This document shows, one piece after another, positions 12,301 through 22,690 of a DNA stretch of 64,000 bases; within the stretch, counting starts at the first letter, position 1, and each line of letters begins with the position of its first letter. The notes below the pieces were generated by a model. It was not told the DNA's origin. It saw nothing but the letters and a program-made list of their open reading frames with translations, and searched no databases. Both the position numbers and the translations under genes were made by a program. The stretch is from Laburnicola sp. R22_1 (taxonomy: Eukaryota > Ascomycota > Dothideomycetes > Pleosporales > Didymosphaeriaceae), in assembly GCA_014281115.1 (NCBI GenBank), contig JACONQ010000003.1, positions 3,348,001-3,412,000 of the forward strand, written 5' to 3'.

Positions 12301-13921
12301 GTTTTTAAGTAAGCTAACTACCTAGTTAACGCTTAGGACTACTGCCTTTATTAGAAAGATAATAAGAATCTAACCTTTACTAGCAATCTTATCCTACTAT
12401 AAACTTTTTCCCTACCTAACCCTTTCTACTAGAATAACGCTACCTAATAGGATAGTCTACTTAATAAGTAGAACTATACTTGCTAAATAACTCGCTTATT
12501 AAAAGCTAACTAAAGAATCTTTAAGAAGATCTCTATCTAGCTTTCTAGTCCTACTATCTTAGTTATTAGAACGTACTTAAAGGCTTACTAGAAACTAAGC
12601 TATAAGGATGCCTTTAATAGAGATAGTAGCGTAAAGGCTATATAGCTGCCTTCTTTAGATAATAAACTATTAGACAACAAATTGCTTTTTAGTTATTTTA
12701 TTCCTACTACTAAAAAAAGCTACTAGCAAAACTAGTTTCTAGAAATTATATAGTAGAATCTAAGTCTTACCTCTAACCCTAGACCTAGAGACTATAAACC
12801 TACCAGAGAAGCTAATTTATAGATTAGACAGCTTTTACTAGTAGAATTAACTATTTAATTAAAACTACCCTAGCTAAAATAACCTAGGTTAGCACCTTTC
12901 CGCCCTACTAAATTACTAATATAAAAGAAAAACTTAGTATTACTTACTATAGTAATAGCCTAGAAGATTATAATACTACCTACTATAGTAGTAGATTAGA
13001 AGATAGAAAGCTTACCTATTATAATAATCTCTCCAATAATAATCCTAAATTTACTAACTTAATTAACTCTAAGTCTAACTCTCTATAGAAAGAATAATTA
13101 GACAATAAATTAAATAGTAAACTACCTAATAAAATCTCTTAAAACGCTAATAATTAGAAGCTACCCTCTAACTATTAGCTCTTAATTTAATCTACTAGTT
13201 ACCTAACTTATTTTGCTCCTAGGAGTACTCTAAGATATAGAAGTAGGTAGTCTAGTTTACTACTAATTAAGTAGCTCTCTAGCTAGCCTACTACGTATAG
13301 GCACCTATTACTTTTAGCGCCTTTACTTCTAGCTATTTAACTCTCTAGCTAGCTAGCTAGCTTACTACTTATTTAGTAGCTCCCTACCTATTTGCATACA
13401 CGTAGGGCACCTATAACTTTTAGCACCTTTACCTCTACTCTTAAATATCTCTACTATTACTAGCAGTCCCTATAGCTTTAGAAGCTACTTTGCCCTAATT
13501 AATAACTATATAATTAGGTTAATATATCTTTTTAAAATACTTTTCTATAATACTAAAAATCTTATAAAATATAATTGCGCTAGCGCGCAATAAACTAACT
13601 AGAATTTTTTTAGCTAATTATACTTTTATATAGCGTTAGAGCTAAGATACACTCTATTAGCAAAACGCTAAATACTAAAATATAGTTTCTACTATATTTT
13701 TCTACTAAATTTACTAATTTATCCCTAATAACTTTTCTTAATATCTTTACTAAATAGCAACTAAATTAAAACCTAAGGCTACTATTAGAACTATAGGGGC
13801 CTATTACTCCTATTATAACTCTCTTTAGCCCTAAAATAGTGCTAGGTATATTAAAAATTTGCTAAAACACCCTATTTTTATATACTTTCCTTTCTATTTT
13901 TAGACTTTAAAAGAGGGGTTA
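12301..13921 (+). other. Element interior between protease relic and 3' LTR, no recognised domain
   Basis: This is AT-rich sequence with dense stops in all frames. Around 13,200-13,450 it carries imperfect repeats of TAGCTCTCTAGCTAG and ACCTATNACTTTTAGC. No RT (YxDD) or integrase (HHCC/DDE) motif was found in the forward frames, even when TAG is read as Gln or Trp. Confidence 0.5.
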
Positions 13922-14209
13922 TATAATAGTTCTATACTAGCCTCTTTACTAAGTACACTTTATTACCTTTTTTTTTACACTCTATTTCCTTTATCTATAC
14001 CTTTTATCTTTCTAAAGACACCTTTTCTAGTTAGTATTAGTATATAGCTAGTGTGGGTCTATATTCTATATTACTCTCTATATGAGAAAGGACCCTCTAT
14101 GTTCCTTTTTTATCTACTATCTTAGAATAGTATTAATTTAACTAGCTCTTTTAACTATTCTAGCTATTTCTAATAGGTTAGCCCTATAAGGCTGTGCACT
14201 ACCCTTACA
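13922..14209 (+). repeat. 3' LTR
   Basis: It ends ACCCTTACA, followed directly by the duplicated CTTTC. This copy is more heavily mutated than the 5' LTR, with transitions in CpA, CpC and CpG contexts. Confidence 0.85.
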
Positions 14210-14424
14210 CTTTCTAGTTTTTTAAAAATCTAGAGAATTGTCTTATAGAATAGTTAGAGAGCGGAAGTTACTTTATTATACCTCTGCAGTCTTGTTACTA
14301 TAAGATGCTTACTAGCAACATATATTTAACTTTACTTTTTAAGCTAAATAGTTTAATTTTAAATTATATAAAGTAGTATTAAATACCCCTTTTATAATTA
14401 ACTTATACGCTCTTTTTAATTATA

Positions 14425-15391
14425 TTAGGAAAAGTTTTAAGTAAGCATAAGTACCTAGGGCACCTAAGCGACTCTAAGCACACCTACGCACGCCTACGCA
14501 CTAAATACACTTAGAGCGTACTAGTGATACTACTTTTTTCTTAGTGTGCGTATGCGTAAGATTATGTAAGGATGCGCACCTATGCCGCTAGGGCATCTAG
14601 GGCATATAGGGCACCTATGCTATTAAAATAATACTAATTAATTAGCAAATAAAGCTCTTTAATTAGCTAGAATTTAAAAAAGGCTTAGTAAGCTACTTAG
14701 TAAGCTTCTAAAAAAAGATTTTTTAAAGTATAAAGTTAAAGTCTCTTACTAGATAGTAATTACTAGTTAATATAATAGTACTAATTACTAGCGTATTATA
14801 TAGAACTTCTACCTAACCCTAAATTCTAGATTTTGTAGGTTTAAAAATAGCAAAAATATAGTTTTATAATTATTTAAAAGAATTAGATTGGGCGAAAATT
14901 AGTGGCTTAGCAAAGAATACTATTGTAAAAGTTTAAACTTTAATAACTTTTTAACTACTTTATTATTATTATAACTTTTTTAAAAATTTATATAATAATT
15001 TATTAGTACTATATTTCTATATAATAAAATTACGTAATATATATAATAACTAGTCAAATAAAGAGTTTTTTATTAATTACTAACCGATTATATAATAAAA
15101 ATAGTACTTTTAAATTAAATAATTAAAGACTAGTATTTTCTCTATAAATATATTAAAAATTAAAATTATAGCTTTACTAGTAAAAAGGTTATAAAGCTTT
15201 AAAAAATTACTTATTTAGACTATTTGTACATATCTACGCAAGTCTACGTATGCCTATGCATCTTTAAGCATTTTTGTGCTAGTAGATTACTTATGCAAAA
15301 ATGCGTACAAATGCGTAAGTCTGCACACATCTGCACACATCTGCGCACATCTGCGCACGATTTGCATAGTTAAGTAGAAAAACTTTCCTAA
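14425..15391. mobile_element. Candidate non-autonomous DNA transposon with subterminal repeats
   Basis: TTAGGAAAAGTTTT at 14,425 is matched in inverse orientation by AAAACTTTCCTAA ending at 15,391, giving short terminal inverted repeats. Just inside each end is a cluster of short motifs: CTACGCA/TGCGTA variants at 14,478-14,575 and at 15,232-15,355, the latter with TCTGCACACA and TCTGCGCACA in tandem. The centre (about 14,640-15,220) is AT-rich without coding signal. The flanks TAATTATA (14,417-14,424) and TAACTACT (15,392-15,399) agree at five of eight positions and differ by C/T at two more, so a decayed 8-base target duplication of the hAT type is possible but not secure. Confidence 0.5.
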
Positions 15392-15580
15392 TAACTACTA
15401 AGTAGGGGGCGCTGCTTTTTTCTATTATATTATTTAAGATAAAAGCCTTTATTATCCTACTCCTAGGTAGATTTAATTAATGCTATATATAATTAACTTA
15501 TAAAAAAATAATAGTAGTAGTAACTTAGTAACTATTACTTTCTTTTATAATATTTATAAAGCGCTAGAATATACTTTATA

Positions 15581-17453
15581 ACGTACTCCACAACCGAGCG
15601 ACTCACCTAACTAAGCGACTCACTTTTGCCAAGACCCTACCAAAACGTACTACCATCAATAGTACAACGCGATGCCTTAACAACACAACGAACTACTAGC
15701 GTTAAACAAAGCTCGTATACAGCTTGCAATCTAGGCTATTAAACAAGACGCGTCACTTTTGCAAAGACGCGCTGCCGCCATCTATAACATCCCTTAAAAG
15801 ACCCTTAGCTAACGACGCGCTGGAATCGCCTTCCGACGCGACTGCCCACCTAATATAATAAAGCTCACTGTAAGAGAGAAGCAGGCGATTATATAGCATG
15901 TACTCGACCTAGACTTGCAAGGATTCCCGCCACAGCTTACTGCTGTAGAGGATATGGCCAATTCTTTGCTAGCTAAGCGGCATCGCGACCCTGTGGGCCA
16001 TAACTAGGCTCCAAACTTTGTTAAGCGCCAGCCAGAGCTTAAAGTCAAGTTTAATCGAAAGTACGACTATAAGAGAGCCCTCTAGGAGAATCCTAAGGTA
16101 ATATGAGGCTGGTTCTAGCTTATGGAGGACATAAAGGCTAAGTATAATATCCTAGATAAGGACACCTACAATTTCGACAAGTCTGGCTTTATAATAGGCA
16201 TAATATTAACTAGAGCGATAGTTATAGGCTCTAAGCGTTAAGAACGGCCAAAGCAGGTGCAGTAGGGCAATAGGGAGTAGACAACAGTCATCCAAGGCAT
16301 TAACGCGATAGGGTGGTGGATCCCACCCTTTATTATCTTTAGGGGCAAGCACCACCTCTCTGCCTAGTATAAGGAGAAGGATCTACCTTATAATTGAGTT
16401 ATTGCAGTCTCTAAGAACAGCTAGATAATAAATAAGCTTAGTCTATAATAGCTAAAGCACTTTAATAAGCATACAAAGAGGCATACTACTAGTAGAGCAC
16501 GTTTGCTTATTATTAATGGCCACGAAAGTTATAACTCGCTCGAATTTCAGGATTACTATAAAAAGAGTAATATTATTACTCTTTATATGCCTTTACATTT
16601 GTCGCACCTTTTGCAGCCACTTAATGTGGGTTGTTTTGCGCTGTTAAAGAAGGCGTATAGGCGCTAAGCCAAGAATCTAATGCGCAACCACATTACGCAC
16701 ATAACTAAAATCGAGTTCTTACCTTGCTTTATTGCTGCTTTTAAGGCTTTAATTACTAAAAGTAATATTAAAGGAGGCTTTCAAGGTGCTAGCCTAGTAC
16801 CCCACAACCCAGAGGCTATACTATCACAGCTTAACTTTTGCCTGCGTACGCCTCCAGAATGTACTATTCGCGATAGTATATAGGAGTCGCAAACTCCGCG
16901 AAATAGTACAGAACTTGGGTTACAATTAATACTAGTTAAGTAGAGAATTTAAAGGCATGTGGATAGTTCCCTAACTTATATAGTTAAGGCGGTGGAAAAG
17001 CTTGTTAAAGGCGTCAAGCTAATAGGGCATTCTTTGGTGTTGATGACTAAACGCAACACCAAACTTTAAGCTACTAATAAGGCCGCCACGCGACGTAAAT
17101 CGCACAAAAGAAAGCGATTACAGCAAAAAGAAGCTCTTATAGCTAAAGAGGGCCAGCGGCTGGCTACTCTAAAGGACTTTGCGGCGCGCAGTGATGGCAA
17201 GAAGGCAAAGAAGAGGGCGCGCGTTAATGGAGGCGAGCCAACTTAACAGCGCTGTGGACGCTGCGGCGAGCCTGGGCACAATAAAACAACGTGTAAGTAA
17301 CCTGCAGAAGTAGATTCTAAATAGATTGGCCTATTTAGACTATTAATAATAGTTCGTATTAACTCTGTACTATTGTGAATAGTACATATTTTAGTGGGGT
17401 CTTGGCAAAAGTGAGTCGCTCGGTTGGGTAAGTCGCTCGGTTGTAGAGTACGT
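15581..17453 (+). mobile_element. Pogo/Fot-like transposon, complete (copy B)
   Basis: The inverted termini of about 60 bases begin ACGTACTC and are flanked by TA on both sides (15,579-15,580 and 17,454-17,455). Inside each terminus, a CGAGCGACTCAC-type block occurs twice with a 17-base period, followed by TTTTGCCAAGACC. The total length is 1,873 bases. The transposase frame (15,672-17,324) runs almost TIR to TIR. It shares most of its interior with the element at 17,600-19,470, but its outer TIR sequence is different. Confidence 0.9.
15672..17324 (+). pseudogene. Pogo/Fot-type DDE transposase, full length, RIP-inactivated (copy B)
   Basis: The frame has 551 codons including the stop, exactly the length of the copy at 17,690-19,342, with no indels but many TAG and TAA codons at Gln and Trp positions. 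An N-terminal HTH region is followed by a DDE_1 core: NFDKSGFIIG (first Asp, about residue 169, intact), LLIINGHES (second Asp to Asn, about 282) and LQPLNVGCFA (third Asp to Asn, about 318). The C-terminus has a CCHC knuckle, CGRCGEPGHNKTTC. Both Asn changes are GAT/GAC to AAT/AAC, as expected from RIP on the other strand. The spacing between the second and third Asp is 35 residues, fitting the DDxD pogo/Fot group. Inactive. Confidence 0.85.
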
Positions 17454-17599
17454 TACACTTTAGATAAAAACTATTATTATCTTTAATATACTTAATAAAA
17501 GATTATATCTTTTTTAACTTTTTTTTAATAAATATAATATTCTTTTTAGTTCTTAGCACTATGTATTAGTAATTAAATAAAATTAATTTAATAAGTATA

Positions 17600-19470
17600 A
17601 CGTACTTTGCACTCGAGTCGATCATTCTATCGAGTCGATCACTTTGCCAAGACCCCACCAAAACGTACTATTAGTAATAGTACAACGCGATGCCTTAACC
17701 ACACAATAAACCACTGGCGTTAAAAGAAGCGCGTATATAGCTTGCGATCTAGGCTATTAAATAAGACGCGACACTCTCTTAGCGACGCGCTGCAGCCCTC
17801 TATAATGTCTCTTTAAGTACACTTAGCAACCAACGCGCTAGAAAGACGTTTAGACGCGACTGCGCACCCAACAAAATAAGACTTACTATAAGAGAGGAGT
17901 AGGTAATTGTGCAGCATATACTCGACCTAGACGCGCAAGGATTTCCGCCCCAGCTTAATGCCATAAAAGATATGGCCGATTCTTTACTAGCTGCACGCCA
18001 CTACAAGCCAGTTGGCCAGAGGTGGCCTTATAACTTTGTTAAGCGCCAGCCAAAGCTTTAAGTTAAGTTTAATCGAAAGTATGACTACAAGAGAGCCCTC
18101 TAGGAGGATCCTAAGGTGATATAAGGCTGGTTCCAGCTTGTGGAGAACATAAAGGCCAAGTATAGTATCCTAGATAAGGACACCTATAATTTTAACGAGT
18201 CTGGCTTTATAATAGGCATAATATCAACTAGAGTGGTAGTCACAGGCTCTAAGCGTTGAGGACGGCCAAAGCAGGTGCAGTAGGGCAATAGGGAGTGGAC
18301 AACAGTCATCTAAGGCATTAACGCAATAGGGTAGTGGATCCCACCCTTTATTATCTTTGGGGGTAAGCACCACCTCTCCGCCTAGTATAAGGAGAAGGAT
18401 CTACCTCATAATTGGGTTATTGCAATCTCTAAGAACAGCTAGACAACAAATAAGCTTAGTTTGCAATGGCTAAAGCACTTTAATAAGCATACAAAGAGGC
18501 GTACTACTAGTAGAGCACGTTTGCTCATTATTAATGGCCACAAAAGTCACAACTCGCTCAAATTCCAGGATTACTGCAAAAAGAGTAATATTATTACTCT
18601 CTATATGCCTCCACATTCGTCGCACCTCTTGCAGCCACTTAACGTGGGTTGTTTTGCGCCGTTAAAGAAGGCGTATAGGCGCTAAGCCAAGAATCTAATA
18701 CGCAACCACATTACGCACATAACTAAAATCGAGTTCTTACCTTGCTTTATTGCTGCTTTTAAGGCTTTAATTACTAAAAGTAATATCAAAGGAGGCTTTC
18801 AAGGTGCTGGCCTAGTGCCCCACAACTCAGAAGTTGTAATATCGCAGCTTAACGTCCGCCTGCGTACGCCTCCACTTTGTACTATTCGCGATAGTACATG
18901 GGAGTCGCAAACTCCGCGAAATAGTACAAAACTTAGGTCGCAATTGACGCTGGTTAAGCAGAGGATTCAAAGGCATATAGATAGTTCCCCAACTTATATA
19001 GTTAAGGCGGTGGAAAAGCTCGTTAAAGGCGCCAAGCTAATAGGGCATTCTTTGGTGTTAATAACCAAACGCAACGCTAAACTTCAAGCTACTAATAAGG
19101 CCGCCACGCGACGTAAATCGCATAAAAGAAAGCGAGTACAGCGTGAAGGAGTCCTCACAGCTAAAGAGGGCCAGCGGCTGGCCACTCTAAAGGAGTCTGG
19201 GGCGCGCAGTGATAGGCAAAAGGCGAAGAAGAGGGTGCGCGCTAATAGAGGCGAATCTGCTTAACGGCGCTGTGGACGCTGCGGCAAGCCCGGGCATAAC
19301 AAAACTACCTGTAGGCAGCCTGTAGAAGTAGATTCTAAATAAATTGGCCTATTTGGACTATTGAAAATAGTTCGTGTTAACTCTATACTATCGTGAATAG
19401 TACAGAACTTGGTGGGGTCTTGGCAAAGTAATCGACTCGATGGAATAATCGACTCGAGTGCAAAGTACGT
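17600..19470 (+). mobile_element. Pogo/Fot-like transposon, complete (copy C)
   Basis: The inverted termini begin ACGTACTTTGCACTCG. Each contains a TCGAGTCGATCA-type block twice with a 17-base period, then ACTTTGCCAAGACCCC. TA flanks both ends (17,598-17,599 and 19,471-19,472). The length is 1,871 bases, nearly equal to copy B, which ends only 144 bases upstream. The inner part of the termini (TTGCCAAGACCCCACCAAAA) and the interior are shared with copy B, but the doubled outer motif is not. Confidence 0.9.
17690..19342 (+). pseudogene. Pogo/Fot-type DDE transposase, full length, RIP-inactivated (copy C)
   Basis: The frame has 551 codons with no frameshift. After an HTH region come EEQVIVQHILDLDAQGFPP, NFNESGFIIG (first Asp changed to Asn, about 169), LLIINGHKSHNS (second Asp to Asn, about 282) and LLQPLNVGCFAPLKKAY (third Asp to Asn, about 318). 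A lysine/arginine-rich C-terminus follows, ending in a CCHC knuckle (CGRCGKPGHNKTTC, about 19,268-19,310). All three catalytic Asp codons show G-to-A changes. The C-terminal 149 codons (from 18,815) are stop-free, so damage here is milder than in copy B. The protein would have excised and inserted the element at TA; it is now inactive. Confidence 0.85.
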
Positions 19471-19488
19471 TATCCTTAGGTAAGTTAT

Positions 19489-19775
19489 TATTCATACACC
19501 GTACGGGCAAGGGCACCTAAGGGTGTTAAGATTTTAATATTGCCGCATAATAGTATTATGTGAGGATTATGTAATGCCTATGCGCCGCGGTCTATACGCC
19601 GCAGAATCTTCTTCTTTCTATCTACACCCTCTTTAGAAATAAGTAATTAATATTATGTTAGTTCTATTATATTATTTTCTTTTCTTGTACAATTATCCTA
19701 TACACGCTCTACACTTACTAATATAGAGTATTAAATATTAATGTCTATATAGCTAGCTATAGAGCCCATTTAACA
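19489..19775 (+). repeat. 5' LTR of the short LTR element
   Basis: It contains AAGGGCACCTAAGGGTGTTA and CTATCTACACCCTC, both present at the same offsets in the copy at 22,070. The expected TG start appears here as TA. Confidence 0.8.
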
Positions 19776-20488
19776 CTAATTAGTGGTTAACTAACCCTTA
19801 ACTACAAATTAGTAAGAGTGAAGATAGATTATATAAGTTATTATTAGCTATATAATTTATTTTATTATACTCTATCCTCTATATATAAGACAATAGCAAA
19901 TTAAACCTTTATAGAGTTAGTAAGTAACTATTACTACTATATAAAATAAAGAAAGCAATTATATAAGATATACAAAACCTATTCTTATCTATAGAGATAG
20001 TAGATTAACTCTTTGATTAAGTTAGTAAGTAGATATTACTACTATATAAGATTTAAGAGGAGATAGTGCACTAAGCACACTACTAGTAACTATATAAACT
20101 ATCAGATTTGATAGTGTTCTGTCACTTTAAGATAATATATTAATGAGAATTGATGACTGTGATGATTTATTGTGATGGAGAAGCCCAGCTATCGCGAGAA
20201 GTTTCTATCTATGCTAAGGTCCTTGTACTATCTAGGATAGTATAGGGGCAATGCAAAACAGTAGTGCGCCAGCCTCCTCAGTGTATTTCACAGAGAGATT
20301 ATCACTAGAATGCACAGTGACCGTCTATCTGACATAAACATATAGTTAGATAATAACAAACCCTAATAAAGCGCAACTCTCTATATAACTAACCTATTAA
20401 ATAAACTAGTTACGCAATAACTACCCCTACTACTACTTTGTATAAAGCCCCCATCTTTACTACCTCTATCTTATAAGACAAAACTAAT

Positions 20489-21900
20489 ATGCCTAAATAT
20501 ACTAGACTGTATAATAAGTATACTAAAGGGACAGGAATATTAGAGGCAACATTGCGTAAGGGAACAAGACCTAAGTACTAGAAGGATAAGATTAGCCTAA
20601 TAGATAATCTCTCTTTATTAGAAATATAATTATACGCAGTATATACTATTACTAATTATTATATATTATACTAAAAAGGGATAGCTTTCTTAGAATTATT
20701 CTAGGAAGACTTTAAAAGATAGGAAGAATACTATTTTTTAAAGTTAAACTATGCGTTTAGAAGAGAGCTTATCGCAGTCCTAGAAGAAAAGAGTATTATA
20801 CTAAGAATAGACACTAGAGCCATAAGTGCTAGCAAACTATATAAAGTAGCCTAAGGTAATACAGATATTACTTGTATATTACTACTTTTGCCAGCCTACT
20901 TAACTCCTTGTACACAAATACTAAGGCTAATCTTAAAGATACCTAAGCTAGTTAGGCTGTCGCACAAACTTAAATAGAGCAAGCCGCTGCCACCGCAGAC
21001 ACCTATATAGCTGTAGGTCTCTATAGATATCTTAAGAGAACCTTTATATAAGTACTAAGGATAATCTTATTTGTATAAATAACTAAATAACCCACTACTC
21101 TTTATATATAGTACCTAACTACTATTCTACCTACCTACTTGCAATTATTAAATGCTGTATAGAATAGAACCACCACTAGTTAAATATGAATTATAGGCAC
21201 TATACTAATCTACACAGACTAAGCCTATGCTATAATCTAACCTATATAAAAAGCAAAGAATGGAGGAACTTATATTAATAGAGATGCCCTAGATAAATAT
21301 ATAGTTCGCTTAGGAACTAGTTAGAAGGGTAATGTGCATTCTTCTGCCTAGAAGAGCTACCACAGTGGCATTAAAGCTAGGAAGGCCTAGCTAGTTAAGA
21401 TCCGCTAGTATAAGCGCTATTGTTTACACTAAGTTAGTATTGTATAGAGATAAGATATTATATAATAAGAAACATAGTTTAGCACTATACAAAATAGGGA
21501 ATTAGCTTAATAAAAAGAAAAAAGAGCTAGGGAGAAGGGATATGTATAGAGAGATATTTAAAGTAGGGGATAAGAGAGAGAAGGATAGAGGGAGGAAAGC
21601 CTATCTTATATGCCTCTATCTTCTATCCAGAGCCTTAATTCCTACCCCTTATTAGCGTTTGTCTTCCCCTTATCTAACGTTGCATAATTGCCTACCACTA
21701 CTACTTAAATAGATAAGATAAATAGGTCTACCTATTATATAAGAAATAAACTAAGTAAAAAGAACTCTATATAAATAATATATTATTGCTATAATCTTAT
21801 TATTAACTGCGCAATCTTACCCTTAACCGCTATTAGCTAAACTACTACTCTACTACTAATAAGTCTAATTGCGCCTCTAATAAATAGTAGTAAAGTATAA
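20489..21900 (+). pseudogene. Degenerate internal coding region of the short LTR element, unknown family
   Basis: From ATG at 20,489 a frame reads MPKYTRLYNKYTKGTGILEA with scattered TAG codons to about 20,860. Beyond about 20,890 the more protein-like signal moves to another frame (SLLNSLYTNTKANLKDT, later QIEQAAATADTYIAVGLYRY with TAG read as Gln) and continues to about 21,900. Between the two lies a stretch bounded by GTAATA and TTGCCAG that could be an intron or a frameshift. The second part is Gln/Lys-rich with runs of charged residues (EKRARERGYV). I do not recognise either part. They may be Gag-like, but that rests only on position. Confidence 0.4.
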
Positions 21901-22069
21901 TAAATAGTTACTTAATAGAATCTTCCTATTAACTAGAGCAAACTAGCTAGAGTAGGAAACATATGGATAGGGGAATAATAAATAGATAGGATGAATATTA
22001 GTAAGTAGATAGTTTGTGCGGAGGAAGGGAAAACTACTAATAGTAACCTTAAAAATAAAAAGTTGCTAG

Positions 22070-22356
22070 TGTCTGTATACTATATAGGTAAGGGCACCTA
22101 AGGGTGTTAAGGTTTTAATATTGCCGCATAATAGCATTATATAGGGATTATGTAATGCCTGTGCACTGTAGCCTATATGCCGTAGGATCTTCTCCTTTCT
22201 ATCTACACCCTCTCTAGAGATAAGCAATTAATACTAAGTTAGTTCTATTATATTATTTCCTTTTCTTATACAATTATCCTATACACCCTCTATACTTACC
22301 AATATAGAGTATTAGATATTAATATCTGTATAGCTAGCTGTAGAGCCTATTTAATA
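22070..22356 (+). repeat. 3' LTR of the short LTR element
   Basis: It starts TGTCTGTATACT, retaining the TG end, and ends TTTAATA, the mutated form of TTTAACA. It is followed directly by the target duplication GTTAT. Confidence 0.8.
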
Positions 22357-22361
22357 GTTAT

Positions 22362-22690
22362 AGTATTTTACTACTAGTAGGATATTAATTTTAAATCTAT
22401 TTATATTATATAAGTGTTAATAAATATAGTAAAGTTAAAATTAAACTTACTATAACAAATAAAATAGGTTATTATTTAAATAGTAGTTATTAAATAGAGC
22501 TATTGGAGATATACTAGTATATACTACTAGCTTTTAATATTACTATTGCTCTCCTTACTAGTAAAGTATAATATAAAGTTATATATAATAAAAGTATAGT
22601 TATAGTATATATATATATATATATATAGTTAAACTTTAGTTTAGCTCCTTATAAGTTATATATCGCCTAAAAAAATTATAGCCCCTTCTA
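22362..22690. other. AT-rich spacer with a TA microsatellite
   Basis: Very AT-rich sequence with an uninterrupted TA run at about 22,606-22,627. Composition changes sharply near 22,670, where more balanced decayed-repeat DNA resumes. No gene is seen. Confidence 0.6.

Larger units (their letters stand above)
8130..14209 (+). mobile_element. Complete LTR retrotransposon, probably Ty3/gypsy-related and non-autonomous
   Basis: Two LTRs of 287 and 288 bases (8,130-8,416 and 13,922-14,209) align end to end, differing almost only by C/T and G/A transitions. The consensus ends are TG and CA. The element is flanked by the identical 5-base duplication CTTTC (8,125-8,129 and 14,210-14,214), so the insertion boundaries are secure. 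The flanks joined without the element form one continuous stretch of decayed repeat. The interior is very AT-rich. Gag-like and retropepsin-like relics lie at about 10,080-12,300. Only about 1.6 kb lies between the protease and the 3' LTR, and no reverse transcriptase, RNase H or integrase motif was found, so mobilisation in trans is likely. Confidence 0.85.
19489..22356 (+). mobile_element. Short LTR element (2.9 kb) with unrecognised internal frames
   Basis: Two LTRs of 287 bases each (19,489-19,775 and 22,070-22,356) align throughout, with differences mainly C/T and G/A. The consensus starts TGTCTGTA and ends TTTAACA. The flanks are an identical GTTAT duplication (19,484-19,488 and 22,357-22,361). 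The interior is only 2,294 bases, too short for a full pol, and no RT, protease or integrase motif was recognised. This fits a non-autonomous LTR element. Orientation follows the strand of the internal frames. Confidence 0.8.

Noticed and set aside
8130..22356. The whole AT-rich block as one giant element (Starship-like)
   Set aside because: It resolves into separate insertions with their own ends and target duplications. No tyrosine-recombinase captain gene or cargo was seen.
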